Below, piece after piece: positions 45,233 to 54,284 of a stretch of DNA of 64,000 nt. Made by a program: the position numbers and the translations under genes. This DNA is from JBBIGV01 sp037447335 (GTDB taxonomy: Bacteria; Bacteroidota; Ignavibacteria; Ignavibacteriales; Ignavibacteriaceae). Within the stretch, counting starts at the first letter, position 1, and each line of letters starts with the position of its first letter. Under the pieces are notes generated by a model. It was not told the DNA's origin. It worked only from the letters and a program-made list of their open reading frames with translations, and did no database searches. Location of the stretch: contig JBBIGV010000011.1 of assembly GCA_037447335.1 (NCBI GenBank), forward strand, positions 1 through 64,000, read 5' to 3'.

Positions 45233-45760
45233 TTATAAGTTCCTCGGGAAAAATCTTCTCTTCCATGAGCCGGATACTTCGCCCTTTGAATCTTTGAAGG
45301 AATCTTCTTTAAAAATTAATTCAATAGATATACTTTTGACTTTACTTGCTGCCTGGGTAACAATGCCTTTATCATCGTAACCTTCAACAATAAATTTCTG
45401 AACCGGTGTAGTCCATTCGGTGACCGGGCTGCTGGTTCTTCTTTTTAACTCTACGATGCCCTGCCCTTTTGCAACTGAATAATAAACTGTGTCAACAACA
45501 CCGTTATTATCCAGGTCGGCGAGAAAGGTTATAGAGGTTCCGGAAATATTTAATATTTTATCGCTGGCAGAAACCCTGTAGCCAAGTTTCTGAAAATCAT
45601 GTTCGATTATTGCTCCAATCTCAGTTGCTGATCTTTGGGCAATTTCACTAAGCTTGGTTTCCTGGGATTTGGCGGAGAAATGAAAGGTTAACCCTATTAA
45701 GGATAATAGTACCATTCCGCCAATTATATAAGATCCGGCTATATCTAATATGTGATGCAT
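45233..45760 (-). CDS. PilW-like minor pilin-type protein
   Basis: The 175-residue protein has an N-terminal hydrophobic helix (DIAGSYIIGGMVLLSLIGLT) continuing into an amphipathic helix (KSQETKLSEIAQRSATEIGAIIEHDFQKLGY), then a beta-rich globular part (ITFLADLDNNGVVDTVYYSV). The pattern with a conserved helix, EHDFQKLGY and LDNNG(V)DT resembles PilW/GspJ-type minor pseudopilins. It lacks a classic prepilin leader with Gly before Phe and a Glu at position 5. It is 6 bp downstream of another minor-pilin-like gene. Confidence 0.65.
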   Translation of the reverse strand: MHHILDIAGSYIIGGMVLLSLIGLTFHFSAKSQETKLSEIAQRSATEIGAIIEHDFQKLGYRVSASDKILNISGTSITFLADLDNNGVVDTVYYSVAKGQGIVELKRRTSSPVTEWTTPVQKFIVEGYDDKGIVTQAASKVKSISIELIFKEDSFKDSKGEVSGSWKRRFFPRNL

Positions 45761-45766
45761 AATTAT

Positions 45767-46252
45767 TTAATAACTTTTGTATGAATAAATTCTTACTGTG
45801 TCTGTCATAAACGGATGTGTTACTGTAACCTGGATTCTTTTAAGTCTTGAACGAACCAATAATGTGTCTATTCCATTATGTTCATTCACGTAATGAACCC
45901 TTGCTAAAAGATCAAAATTCCCACCGCGTAAGGTAGAATCTATCCTTGGGTGGAAATTGTAATCGTCAACATCATTAAACGTTGCAAATGTTTCACCAGG
46001 TTCGGGGCCCATAAGGTTTGGTGGTGTCAGTATATTAATATCAGATAGGATCGGGTTGCCAACCACAAAATGATCAAAGGCTTTTTCGGTGATTTCATTG
46101 ATCAGGTTCTGCCCGACCGATGTTGCCATAACAATATATTCGGCGGAGAGCTTCTGCTCTTCGGAGCTTATAATTGTGCGGTTGACGTTTAACGCCAGAA
46201 GGGAAAAGAGAAAGATGCCGCCTATTACTAAGTATGTTTGTACGTTACTCAT
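45767..46252 (-). CDS. Minor pilin-like protein
   Basis: The preferred start is ATG 46252 (MSNVQTYLVIGGIFLFSLLA), putting the hydrophobic helix at the very N-terminus as in its neighbours; the frame is open further upstream to 46303. The helix continues into NVNRTIISSEEQKLSAEYIVMATSVGQ, and a small beta domain follows (VRSRLKRIQVTVTHPFM). About 161 residues. It is the first gene of the four-gene minus-strand set and is divergent from the major pilin-like genes. The function is inferred from architecture and location. Confidence 0.6.
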   Translation of the reverse strand: MSNVQTYLVIGGIFLFSLLALNVNRTIISSEEQKLSAEYIVMATSVGQNLINEITEKAFDHFVVGNPILSDINILTPPNLMGPEPGETFATFNDVDDYNFHPRIDSTLRGGNFDLLARVHYVNEHNGIDTLLVRSRLKRIQVTVTHPFMTDTVRIYSYKSY

Positions 46253-46303
46253 CTGAGGGCTTAAGATTGAGTTTATGATTATTATTTGATAATACAAACA
46301 CAA

Positions 46304-46820
46304 CTATCGTGCAAATCTTTTTTATGCTTTTTCGAATGATTTCAAGCAGTACCTGTATTTAATGTGTATCAGCATGAAAAAAAGTTGCATCTCAATCTCA
46401 GATTTACTCATAAAAAATTCCATCTATTACCGGTAATAAATTGACTTATTATTAATTCGATTTAAATCTATTAGGATATTATATAATTATTAACCGGTAA
46501 TATTTACATTTTTAGATCCTGTAAAATCCATTTTTCTTAGAATTTTAGCTTCATCACTTTTATAAATTGTGCATTCGATAATTAACAATGTGTCCACAGA
46601 AATTAATACTGGAATTTAATGAGTGAGTTGTTTGATTGCCTTCTTAAAAACGGGTAAAAATTTATATTATTAGTAATAATTACACGTAATAACTTCCATA
46701 GTTACCGATGCAAGTCCAACCCATCAAATAACTTATTGTAAAGAAATAAGTTACAGATTGGCACAGAATTTAATGAGTTATATGCGAGTTCGAGTAATTA
46801 CAAAATGAAAGAAAAGGAAA
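46304..46820. promoter_or_regulatory. AT-rich divergent control region of the pilus locus
   Basis: This 517-bp region has no gene. It contains two copies of (T)TA(A)CCGGTAA (46427-46436 and 46490-46500) and two copies of GAATTTAATGAGT (46612-46624 and 46766-46778), the latter upstream of the first pilin-like gene. TTGGCAC at 46759-46765 recalls the -24 part of a sigma-54 promoter, but the -12 GC is missing. Confidence 0.45.
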
Positions 46821-47201
46821 TTGGGACAGCAACAGTTATTACTAATAGTCCTTGGAATAATAGTCGTAGGAGTAGCCGTTGCATTTGCAATTGCAATGTT
46901 CCGGCAGGGAGCTATTGACTCCAAGAGAGACCTGGTAATGAATGAAAATGCTAACCTTGCAAACATGGCAATTCAATATTATAGAAAGCCTCAGATGCTT
47001 GGAGGAGGAGGAAATACTTTTTTGGGCTGGGCTATTCCCTCAGAACTTATAATAACAGCCAGCGGAAATTACTGGGCAGAAGTTTACCAGGATAGCGTCG
47101 TTATAATAGGTACAGGCAATGACGTTGTTAATGGCACAGATTCTGTAAGAGTAAGAACAACAGTTACAGCAAATACACATTTTTCTTTAATAGTTCATTA
47201 A
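46821..47201 (+). CDS. Small pilin-like protein 1
   Basis: The 126-residue protein starts at TTG 46821, with AAAAGGAAA just upstream; no in-frame ATG is available before it. It opens MGQQQLLLIVLGIIVVGVAV, then an amphipathic helix (FRQGAIDSKRDLVMNENANLANMAIQYYRKP) and a small beta domain that contains the GGGGNTF loop. The architecture is that of a type IV pilin with an extremely short Met-Gly leader and no Glu5. It is paralogous to the next gene. Probable major pilus subunit or variant. Confidence 0.65.
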   Translation: MGQQQLLLIVLGIIVVGVAVAFAIAMFRQGAIDSKRDLVMNENANLANMAIQYYRKPQMLGGGGNTFLGWAIPSELIITASGNYWAEVYQDSVVIIGTGNDVVNGTDSVRVRTTVTANTHFSLIVH

Positions 47202-47260
47202 ACGTTCTTTTAACTTATTAACCTAACTAACATTATCAACAATCGTAAGGAGATCTAATA

Positions 47261-47626
47261 ATGGGTCAACAACAACTTCTCTTAATCGTGCTTGGCGTTA
47301 TCATAGTAGGTATCGCTGTTGTAGTCGGTATCAACCTGTTCAATGCGAGCGCGGAAGAATCAGCAAAAGATTCGATTGTATCTGAGGCAACAAACCTTGG
47401 CGCAATGGCTCAGCAATATTACAAGAAGCCAACCTCCATGGGCGGCGGTGGAAATACTTTCACAGGATGGACAATCCCGACTAATCTTGACTCCACTGCT
47501 AATGGACAATATGCACCAACTGTTGCTCCTCAAGAGGTTACTATAGTAGGTACACCACATAATTATACCTGGACAGTAACTACAACCGTTACACCAAACA
47601 CAATATCATCTCAGGGTAGCTGGTAA
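47261..47626 (+). CDS. Small pilin-like protein 2
   Basis: The 121-residue protein starts at ATG 47261 with a good AAGGAG site. It opens MGQQQLLLIVLGVIIVGIAV, followed by a helix (ASAEESAKDSIVSEATNLGAMAQQYYKKP), the shared GGGGNTFTGW loop and a Thr-rich beta end (TWTVTTTVTPNTISS). It is clearly paralogous to the upstream gene (59-bp gap). A strong terminator follows, so the pair can be expressed at a higher level than the pilus machinery downstream, as usual for a major pilin. Confidence 0.7.
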   Translation: MGQQQLLLIVLGVIIVGIAVVVGINLFNASAEESAKDSIVSEATNLGAMAQQYYKKPTSMGGGGNTFTGWTIPTNLDSTANGQYAPTVAPQEVTIVGTPHNYTWTVTTTVTPNTISSQGSW

Positions 47627-47656
47627 TAAAATATTATCACTTCTTATATGATTACT

Positions 47657-47688
47657 AAGGCTGCTAAAAAGGCAGCCTTTCTTTTTTT
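47657..47688 (+). terminator. Intrinsic terminator after the pilin-like pair
   Basis: AAGGCTGC (47657-47664) / GCAGCCTT (47672-47679) is followed by TCTTTTTTT. Confidence 0.85.
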
Positions 47689-47737
47689 AAATCTGTACCG
47701 CGTTGATATGAGTTATTATAAATTTCAATCCCTTGTA

Positions 47738-47855
47738 GAGGCTGACCAAAATGCAGCACAGATTACTAATCTGTGCTACGATGACTTTGAATTTAATCTG
47801 AAATCAGACATATAAATTCAGAGTTGTTTGCAAAATTTACTTTTTGGTCAGCCTC
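47738..47855. repeat. MITE-like palindromic element, copy B
   Basis: The terminal inverted repeats GAGGCTGACCAAAA / TTTTTGGTCAGCCTC enclose AGCACAGATTA-C-TAATCTGTGCT (11-bp arms) and a second inner stem TGAATTT...AAATTCA around TCTGAAATCAGA. At 118 bp it lacks the 21-bp insert of copy A. It lies between the pilin terminator and pilC. No coding capacity. Confidence 0.85.
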
Positions 47856-48020
47856 CTTTATTTAAAAATGCAGAAGATGTATTATCAATTATCAATAAGT
47901 AATTTTTCTTCAGAATTACCGGTCAACTTATCCCAAAACCACCAAACTTGTTTCTTTTTTACCGATTTTTTACAGGCATGAAAATTGATTTATTCAGATA
48001 GAATTTTTAAAGGTATTATA

Positions 48021-49478
48021 ATGATTGAATTAAGATTTACAGCAGAAAAAATGAATGGGCAGGTTATAACCGGTACCCTTTCAGCAAAGTCTTTTTCTGA
48101 AGGCAAAAGGAAAATATCCAGGCTCGCCGAAAAGAACCAGTTGAAGATCAAAATTATCGAAAAGAAATCCACCTTTATTTATAAGGTAAGAAAGGGTAAT
48201 GAAAAATCCCAGACCGGTGAGCAGAAAGCATTTACAAAACACGAAGTGCAGGAAGCCCTTGCAAGAATGGGTTATACGGTTCTTTCCATAAATAAAAAAC
48301 TGCTGAACATCCGCAGAACACCACCCTTATCCGAAATCGTTACATTTGTGAAAATCAGCGCTGAGTTATTAGATCAAAAGCTCGCTTACAGCGAAATACT
48401 TACTTTATTAATTAACGATACAGAAAACAGAACTCTGAAAGAAACCCTCAGGGAAATAAACAGCGAGTTAAAAAAAGGCGCTGATAGTGAAGCTACTTTT
48501 CTCAAATACCAATCTGTATTCGGGAAGTTTACCGCATATATGCTCGGTCTTGCTTCCAAGAGCGGTAACATGGCGGAAATCTACAAAGCTACGGCTAAGT
48601 TTCTTGAGCGGCGCCAGGAGTTCAAGAAAAATCTCCGTAGTGCTCTTATTACTCCTGCTGTAACAATCTTTGTTCTATTTCTTGCAGTTATGTTTTATGT
48701 TGCTTACATCTTCCCTGAAACTGCGCTGCTGTTCATCAAATTCGGAATTGAAGTACCCCCGATGACAGCATTTACACTTTTGATAAGCGATTTTATAGTT
48801 GATAACTTTTTGCTTGTTACATTAGCAGCCATTGCCCCGCCGATTGCAATCTGGCAATACAGCAAAACTAAAAAGGGGAAGCTGGTGGTTGATAAATACC
48901 TGCTAAACATGCCGGTTATCGGTTCGCTGATTCACAAAACTGTAATTGAAGTTTACTGCCGCGTATTCTATACTCTTTACAGCGGTTCTGCAGAAAGTAT
49001 AGAGCCCATAAAAATTGCCGCCGAAGCCGCCGGTAATAAGTATTTTGAAGACAGGATCAAAAATGTCGCTATTCCATTAATGATCAAAAAAGGTGTAGGA
49101 ATTACTGATGCATTCGTAGCCAGTGGAGTTTTTACCGATACTGCAATCTCCAGGCTTCACTCTGGAGAAGAGACGGGAACCATTAAAAACACATCCTTAC
49201 AGTTGGCTAATTATTACGAAAGCGAGACGGTTTATAAGCTTAAAAACCTGATAGAGTTGATTCAGGTTATTATTGCTATGATTATCATGGTAGTAATGAT
49301 TGCATTAACGCTTGTTTCTGCTGAAACAGCTACAGTAAGACCAAAGAACCCGGGACTTACCGGTTCACTGCACGATCAAAATACTACTATTTATGCAGAC
49401 AGGAATAATATTTGTTTCAACCAGCCGGAATTGACAGGTTTTTTTGCCGGGGATCAATCCGTGCTTAACAAATGCTGA
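48021..49478 (+). CDS. pilC: Type IV pilus platform protein (PilC/GspF family)
   Basis: ATG 48021 (MIELRFTAEKMNGQVITG) is chosen over TTG 47985 because AAAGG precedes it at good distance. About 485 residues. The N-terminal part is a PilC-like cytoplasmic lead-in; then come two T2SSF domains, the first with FVKISAELLDQKLAYSEIL and GLASKSGNMAEIYKATAKFLERR, the second with RVFYTLYSGSAESIEPIKIA and LHSGEETGTIKNTSLQLANY. Three membrane helices are at about 215-235, 260-285 and 420-445. A roughly 40-residue polar tail after the last helix is longer than usual. It is the inner-membrane platform on which PilB and PilT act. Confidence 0.85.
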   Translation: MIELRFTAEKMNGQVITGTLSAKSFSEGKRKISRLAEKNQLKIKIIEKKSTFIYKVRKGNEKSQTGEQKAFTKHEVQEALARMGYTVLSINKKLLNIRRTPPLSEIVTFVKISAELLDQKLAYSEILTLLINDTENRTLKETLREINSELKKGADSEATFLKYQSVFGKFTAYMLGLASKSGNMAEIYKATAKFLERRQEFKKNLRSALITPAVTIFVLFLAVMFYVAYIFPETALLFIKFGIEVPPMTAFTLLISDFIVDNFLLVTLAAIAPPIAIWQYSKTKKGKLVVDKYLLNMPVIGSLIHKTVIEVYCRVFYTLYSGSAESIEPIKIAAEAAGNKYFEDRIKNVAIPLMIKKGVGITDAFVASGVFTDTAISRLHSGEETGTIKNTSLQLANYYESETVYKLKNLIELIQVIIAMIIMVVMIALTLVSAETATVRPKNPGLTGSLHDQNTTIYADRNNICFNQPELTGFFAGDQSVLNKC

Positions 49479-49514
49479 TTATTCATTACTAATAAATTCA
49501 CAGGTTAATAGGTG

Positions 49515-51305
49515 ATGATAGATACCAATCTTGAAATGACTGACAAAATCGGTTATCTGCTTTTCAAAAAAGGGATAATTGATGCACAGATGCTTGAAAA
49601 GGCGCTCACTGCTAAGTCAAACGATAGAAGTAAAATAAAACGTAACCTTGCACAAATTCTTGTTCAGGATTTTGGTTTTGACCACGATATGATTTTCAGA
49701 GAAGTGGCAATACTTTATGCATTCCGTGAACTCGATACCGCAGTTGAAGATATACCTCCGCAGCGTCTGGAAAGCATTAAGCAGCGGGTAAACAATGCCG
49801 GCGAAGTTCTGAAAAATCAGATGCTCGAGCATAAAGTTATTCCCTTTATGTACGATGAAAGAATTAAGGATAAACTTATACTTGCAGCAATTGATCCGAC
49901 CGACAGGAATATCCCTAAAATAGCGTTTGGTCTTAATGCAAAGAAGTATGAAGTAATCTATATTAAAAAGCGCGACTATGAAAAACTGATCAATACAATT
50001 CTTCCGCCCGAGAACGTATATCTGAAAATGATGGAAGAAGCCGAGCCCGAATTTCAAATTGATAAAGATGAAACCGGGCTGGATGAAGAAGCGCTTGATG
50101 CAGAAATAAACCGCAGTGCATTAATTAACCTTGTTGAAGGCGCCCTGGTTGAAGGTGTAAGAAGAGGCGCCAGCGATATTCACTTCGTTCCTATATCGAA
50201 TAATAAAACTGAAATTCTTTTCAGGGTTGATGGTGGTCTGCTGCTGTGGCACATCCAGGAAAGCACTTTGCCCGAAGCTGTTGTTGCGGTTGTTAAAGAT
50301 CGATCAAAAGGCATGGACCGGTTCGAAAGAGAAAGAGCACAGGATGGTTTTATTCAAAGAGAAATTGACGGCATCGTAATTCGTTTCAGGGTTTCTGTCC
50401 TTCCTATGGTAGGTACAGAACTTAAAAATAAATTCGAAAGCGTTGTAATAAGAATTCTTGACGACAGGAAAGTAATAAGAGACCTCGATAAGCTCGGCTT
50501 AACCGGTTATGCAAGAGATGTTTTTGTTAAAGCAATAAATCAACCGCAGGGAATGGTAATCTTAACAGGACCGACGGGAAGCGGAAAGAGCACAACTCTT
50601 GTTGCAGCATTATACCAGGTAGTAGATCCATCCGTTAACGTTCTTACTGTTGAAGACCCCGTTGAGTATGTTATTGAAGGCGCAAGGCAGCTTAAGATCG
50701 GTTACAAAATGAATTTTGAGCAGGCAATCCGATCCATTCTTCGTCATGACCCTGACATCGTGCTGGTTGGTGAGATGAGAGATAAAGAAACTGCTGAAAC
50801 TGCAATAAAGCTTGCAAACACCGGTCACTTAACATTCTCAACTCTTCACACTAATGACGCACCGAGCGCAGTTGCGCGTTTATACAAAATGGGTATTGAA
50901 CCTTTCCTTATTGCTTACGCCATTAATTTGATTGTTGCGCAAAGACTTATCAGAAAACTTTGCCCGGATTGTAAAAAGAAGGTTGCAAACTTTGACGAAG
51001 AATTCATGAATTCACTGGGACTGAACATTGCTGAGTGGAGAAACTATATCATTTACGAACCCAGAGGCTGCGACAAATGTAATAAAACTGGTTACAAAGG
51101 TCGGCTTGCAATTCACGAAGCTCTTTACTTTACCAAAGAGATAAGACAAATTATCGTTCGCTCCGGCGTTGAAGTTGATGAAGAAAAAATAAGAATTCAG
51201 GCAAAGAAAGACGGATCTCTGAATTTGCGTGAAGCCGGTTTCGAAAAAGTAAAACTCGGCTTAACATCTCTCGAAGAAGTTATTGCCGGAACAACTGATG
51301 AATAG
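49515..51305 (+). CDS. pilB: Type IV pilus assembly ATPase (PilB/GspE family)
   Basis: About 596 residues, starting at ATG 49515 (GTG 49512 is adjacent). The N-terminal MshEN-type domain is at about 5-150 (GYLLFKKGIIDAQMLEKALT). The ATPase core has Walker A LTGPTGSGKSTTL (about residue 352), the Asp box DPVEYVIEGARQ, Walker B DPDIVLVGEMRD and the His box TGHLTFSTLHTND. A zinc-binding tetracysteine CPDC...CDKC is near residues 493-525, typical of extension ATPases rather than PilT. It drives pilus polymerisation. It lies 36 bp after pilC. Confidence 0.92.
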   Translation: MIDTNLEMTDKIGYLLFKKGIIDAQMLEKALTAKSNDRSKIKRNLAQILVQDFGFDHDMIFREVAILYAFRELDTAVEDIPPQRLESIKQRVNNAGEVLKNQMLEHKVIPFMYDERIKDKLILAAIDPTDRNIPKIAFGLNAKKYEVIYIKKRDYEKLINTILPPENVYLKMMEEAEPEFQIDKDETGLDEEALDAEINRSALINLVEGALVEGVRRGASDIHFVPISNNKTEILFRVDGGLLLWHIQESTLPEAVVAVVKDRSKGMDRFERERAQDGFIQREIDGIVIRFRVSVLPMVGTELKNKFESVVIRILDDRKVIRDLDKLGLTGYARDVFVKAINQPQGMVILTGPTGSGKSTTLVAALYQVVDPSVNVLTVEDPVEYVIEGARQLKIGYKMNFEQAIRSILRHDPDIVLVGEMRDKETAETAIKLANTGHLTFSTLHTNDAPSAVARLYKMGIEPFLIAYAINLIVAQRLIRKLCPDCKKKVANFDEEFMNSLGLNIAEWRNYIIYEPRGCDKCNKTGYKGRLAIHEALYFTKEIRQIIVRSGVEVDEEKIRIQAKKDGSLNLREAGFEKVKLGLTSLEEVIAGTTDE

Positions 51306-51512
51306 CGGGTTAAATTTTTTAACCGCTTCCCTGTTCTTTAACAGAATGACAGAGCTTTAAGTTCTATAACTGTTTTGAATATTATCAACTAACAGAATTC
51401 GCCTAAATAACAACATAAGATGATTTGGCTTATTGTTTGAAATTTATTCAGATAGCTATTGTCTTTTAGAAATTTACATTATAATTTAATAACTATCATT
51501 GGAAGTCGTATT

Positions 51513-52742
51513 GTGGCAATAACTGCAGGAAAAAATATACTGGTAAATTTTTCAGAAAACATTCCGGCATCCTTAACCGGTCCGGACAGAGCTGCCTATA
51601 TACTCGAAAATATAGACCGGCTTGAGGTTGATGAAAAAGTTGCTCTTCGTAATCTCTTTAACAAATTGCTAACCAGCATGATTGAAAGAGATGCCTCCGA
51701 TATTGAAATAGGCGGGCACGGAAACGAAGGCTATATATGGATGAGAGTGCACGGAAAGAAACAGCGTATTTCCGATTTACCCCAATTCTCTCTTGATGAA
51801 ACTGCTATCCTCATAATCAATCTGCTTAATGCAAATCAGAGAAAGTATCTTTCGCTTACCCGAAACCTTGATTTCAGCCATACATTTTTTTATGAGAGGA
51901 AGAAAACAAACATTCGTTTCAGAGCGGATGCTTACTTTGACCTCGATACTCTCGCATTGAATATGCGCGCCATCAATGCAACCATCAGACCTTTTTCTTC
52001 ACTTGGTTTTCATCCTGTTGCGGCAAAGATGATGAGTCATACCTATATCAAGTTCGGGCTGTCTCTTGTAACAGGAATTACCGGTTCCGGTAAATCTACA
52101 ACTCTGGATTCAATAATAGATGAACATAATAAGATAGACCCCTGCCATATTGTTATAATAGCTTCGCCTGTGGAATATGTTCATAAATCGAATGTCTCGA
52201 TAGTAAGGCATAGAGAAGTTGGACGGGATGTGCTTTCATTCAAAGATGGTGTTACGCAATCATTACGACAGGACCCCGACATAATTGTTATTGGTGAAAT
52301 GAGAGACCCCGATACTATCCTTGCTGCTCTTGAAGTTACGGATACCGGGCACAAAGTTTTTTCTACTTTACACACATCATCTGCATCAGAATCAATTGAC
52401 AGAATAATCGCAGAAGTTCATCCGAATGAGCAGGAACGTGTAAGGAACAGGCTTGCAGATGTTTTAATATCTGTAGTATCTCAAAAGCTTGTCCCAAGCC
52501 TTGATGGTAAGCAGGTGCTCGCTAAAGAAGTGCTGATCGTTACACCAAGTGTTAAAGCAGCAATAAAAAATAATAACGTAAGCGAAATTTATATGATGAT
52601 AAACCAGGGTGCCAACCAGGGTATGATAACAATGGAGCAGGACCTTAAGCGGCTTTATCTTGAAAAAAAGATTTCGCTTGAAAATGCAATAGCATATGCA
52701 AATAATAAAACAAGAATTCAGCAATTACTGGCGGCAGCATAA
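51513..52742 (+). CDS. pilT: PilT-like type IV pilus ATPase
   Basis: The frame is open from TTG 51459, but GTG 51513 (AITAGKNILVNFSENI) has GGAAG 7 bp upstream and is preferred. About 409 residues. Walker A is VTGITGSGKSTTL, the Asp box region is ASPVEYVHKSN, Walker B is DPDIIVIGEMRD and the His box TGHKVFSTLHTSSA. No tetracysteine is present, which fits the retraction-type PilT rather than PilB. Whether it powers retraction here is inferred. The stop directly abuts the next ATG. Confidence 0.85.
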   Translation: MAITAGKNILVNFSENIPASLTGPDRAAYILENIDRLEVDEKVALRNLFNKLLTSMIERDASDIEIGGHGNEGYIWMRVHGKKQRISDLPQFSLDETAILIINLLNANQRKYLSLTRNLDFSHTFFYERKKTNIRFRADAYFDLDTLALNMRAINATIRPFSSLGFHPVAAKMMSHTYIKFGLSLVTGITGSGKSTTLDSIIDEHNKIDPCHIVIIASPVEYVHKSNVSIVRHREVGRDVLSFKDGVTQSLRQDPDIIVIGEMRDPDTILAALEVTDTGHKVFSTLHTSSASESIDRIIAEVHPNEQERVRNRLADVLISVVSQKLVPSLDGKQVLAKEVLIVTPSVKAAIKNNNVSEIYMMINQGANQGMITMEQDLKRLYLEKKISLENAIAYANNKTRIQQLLAAA

Positions 52743-54284
52743 ATGAAACCTGTAGTATCGGTATATTGTGAAGGCAATGATACAAAGATTGCCGTTTTTA
52801 GTGCAGAGAACGGTAGGATTAAAGTACTAAGAAGCGCATCTTTTGATGTGATGCAATCGGCAATGAGACTCGATGACGGTATAGCCGACCTTGCCCTTGA
52901 AGGTACCGACCTTGATCTTGAACAGATGAAAAAGCAGGGTGTCGAGTCTGATGGTTCGGTTAATGTTTCTGCCATCAGCTCGATAAATGAATCACTGCGC
53001 GGAACAAATCTCAGTAAGTGTGATTTTATTACTGCACTCACTGAACCTTCTGTTTATTATCATGTCTTTGAAGGTTCTAAGCAGGCTCGCTCTTCCAAAC
53101 TTAACGCAGATATTGCTCAGGAAATTCTCAATACAAAAGGAATCGGTGTTGATAAAGACACACTTGGCTATGTTGAATTGTCTGATAAGTCTTTGTTTGC
53201 AGCATTCATTGCGGGCGATGTAAATTGCTTTAAGCTTATAAATGCGCTGGCTAACTTCAATAACAAGCGTAATTATAAGATCACATCGGTTAAAAGTTGT
53301 GAAATATCACTTGCTTATTATGTAGCAAAAAGAAAGAAATTCTTTCCTGATGATTACTCGCTGATTGTCTATATAGGCAAAGAATACAGCAAGTTGATTT
53401 TCCTGCATGGCAGAAAATTAAAGCACATTGGCGCTACAATTGACATCGGTACACTAAATCTCCACACTTATGATGTTTACTTCTCCAAGATACTTTTGGA
53501 AATGGAGAATGGTGGAATAAGTTCTCTTGATAATATTATCGTTTGCGGTGAGGATGATTCAGAAAGCCTGATACTATCTTTCTACGGAACTTTCCCTGAA
53601 GCAAATGTGTCAAGATTAGAGTTTGAAGACCTTGATCTTACCGGGTTAAAACCTGAAGAAAGAGAAATCTTTTCTGCATTCAGCGTGCCCACTGCCATAG
53701 CTATTGAATATTTCGATGAACTTAAGCAGGAGTATAAAGGCATAAACCTCCTGCCAAAGTATGTAAAAGAAGATCAGAAATTTTTCCAGTTTGGCTGGCA
53801 CGGCTATCTGATGCTGCCTATACTATTCCTTTCCGCTTTGTTTATCACACAACAGATATTAAATAACCAGAGCACGATCAAACAACTGGATAAAGAAATT
53901 ACCGAGCAGACCATCCTTGTTAAAGAAAATCAGCAAATACTTTCCCAGATTGCTGAACTGGAAGCTAAGATAAGCAGCTTCGACAGGACACAGGCAATCC
54001 TTGATTCGGTCTCTGTCGGCGCTGGTATCTGGACAAAAGTGGTTACTCATATTGCAGAGTTTTTTGGCGCCAGGAAAAACATCTGGCTAACAAAACTTTC
54101 GCAGGATGGAAGCAACGTGGTGCTAGAAGGTTATGTGCTATCTAAAAATGTTCTAACAGATTTTGCTTATTCTATAGATTCGGCAATTCTCAAAAGTGTT
54201 TTTTATGAGGCTCTCAGGGAGAAGGACACTTATAAGTTTATGATCATCTTTAACCTTTCACAATTTCCGGAAGCAGATAAATGA
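52743..54284 (+). CDS. PilM-PilN fusion-like pilus scaffold protein
   Basis: The 513-residue protein has an N-terminal actin-like region (about 1-350; KPVVSVYCEGNDTKIAVFSA, YSLIVYIGKEYSKLIFLHGR, LDNIIVCGEDDSE) as in PilM. One membrane helix follows at about 355-375 (YLMLPILFLSALFITQQIL), then a coiled coil (STIKQLDKEITEQTILVKEN) and a small periplasmic domain resembling PilN (WLTKLSQDGSNVVLEGYVLS). PilM and PilN are separate proteins that bind each other in other bacteria, so this appears to join them in one chain. It is coupled to the next gene by a 4-bp ATGA overlap. Confidence 0.75.
   Translation: MKPVVSVYCEGNDTKIAVFSAENGRIKVLRSASFDVMQSAMRLDDGIADLALEGTDLDLEQMKKQGVESDGSVNVSAISSINESLRGTNLSKCDFITALTEPSVYYHVFEGSKQARSSKLNADIAQEILNTKGIGVDKDTLGYVELSDKSLFAAFIAGDVNCFKLINALANFNNKRNYKITSVKSCEISLAYYVAKRKKFFPDDYSLIVYIGKEYSKLIFLHGRKLKHIGATIDIGTLNLHTYDVYFSKILLEMENGGISSLDNIIVCGEDDSESLILSFYGTFPEANVSRLEFEDLDLTGLKPEEREIFSAFSVPTAIAIEYFDELKQEYKGINLLPKYVKEDQKFFQFGWHGYLMLPILFLSALFITQQILNNQSTIKQLDKEITEQTILVKENQQILSQIAELEAKISSFDRTQAILDSVSVGAGIWTKVVTHIAEFFGARKNIWLTKLSQDGSNVVLEGYVLSKNVLTDFAYSIDSAILKSVFYEALREKDTYKFMIIFNLSQFPEADK

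Noticed and set aside
46759..46778. Sigma-54 promoter upstream of the first pilin-like gene
   Set aside because: TTGGCAC matches the -24 element, but the required GC at -12 is absent at the correct spacing.
47261..47626. Classical type IV prepilin
   Set aside because: No basic leader, no Gly-Phe/Met cleavage context and no Glu5 are present, so it is listed only as pilin-like.
51305..51326. Terminator after pilB
   Set aside because: GCGGGTTAA/TTAACCGC can pair, but no T-tract follows and the stem has a bulge.
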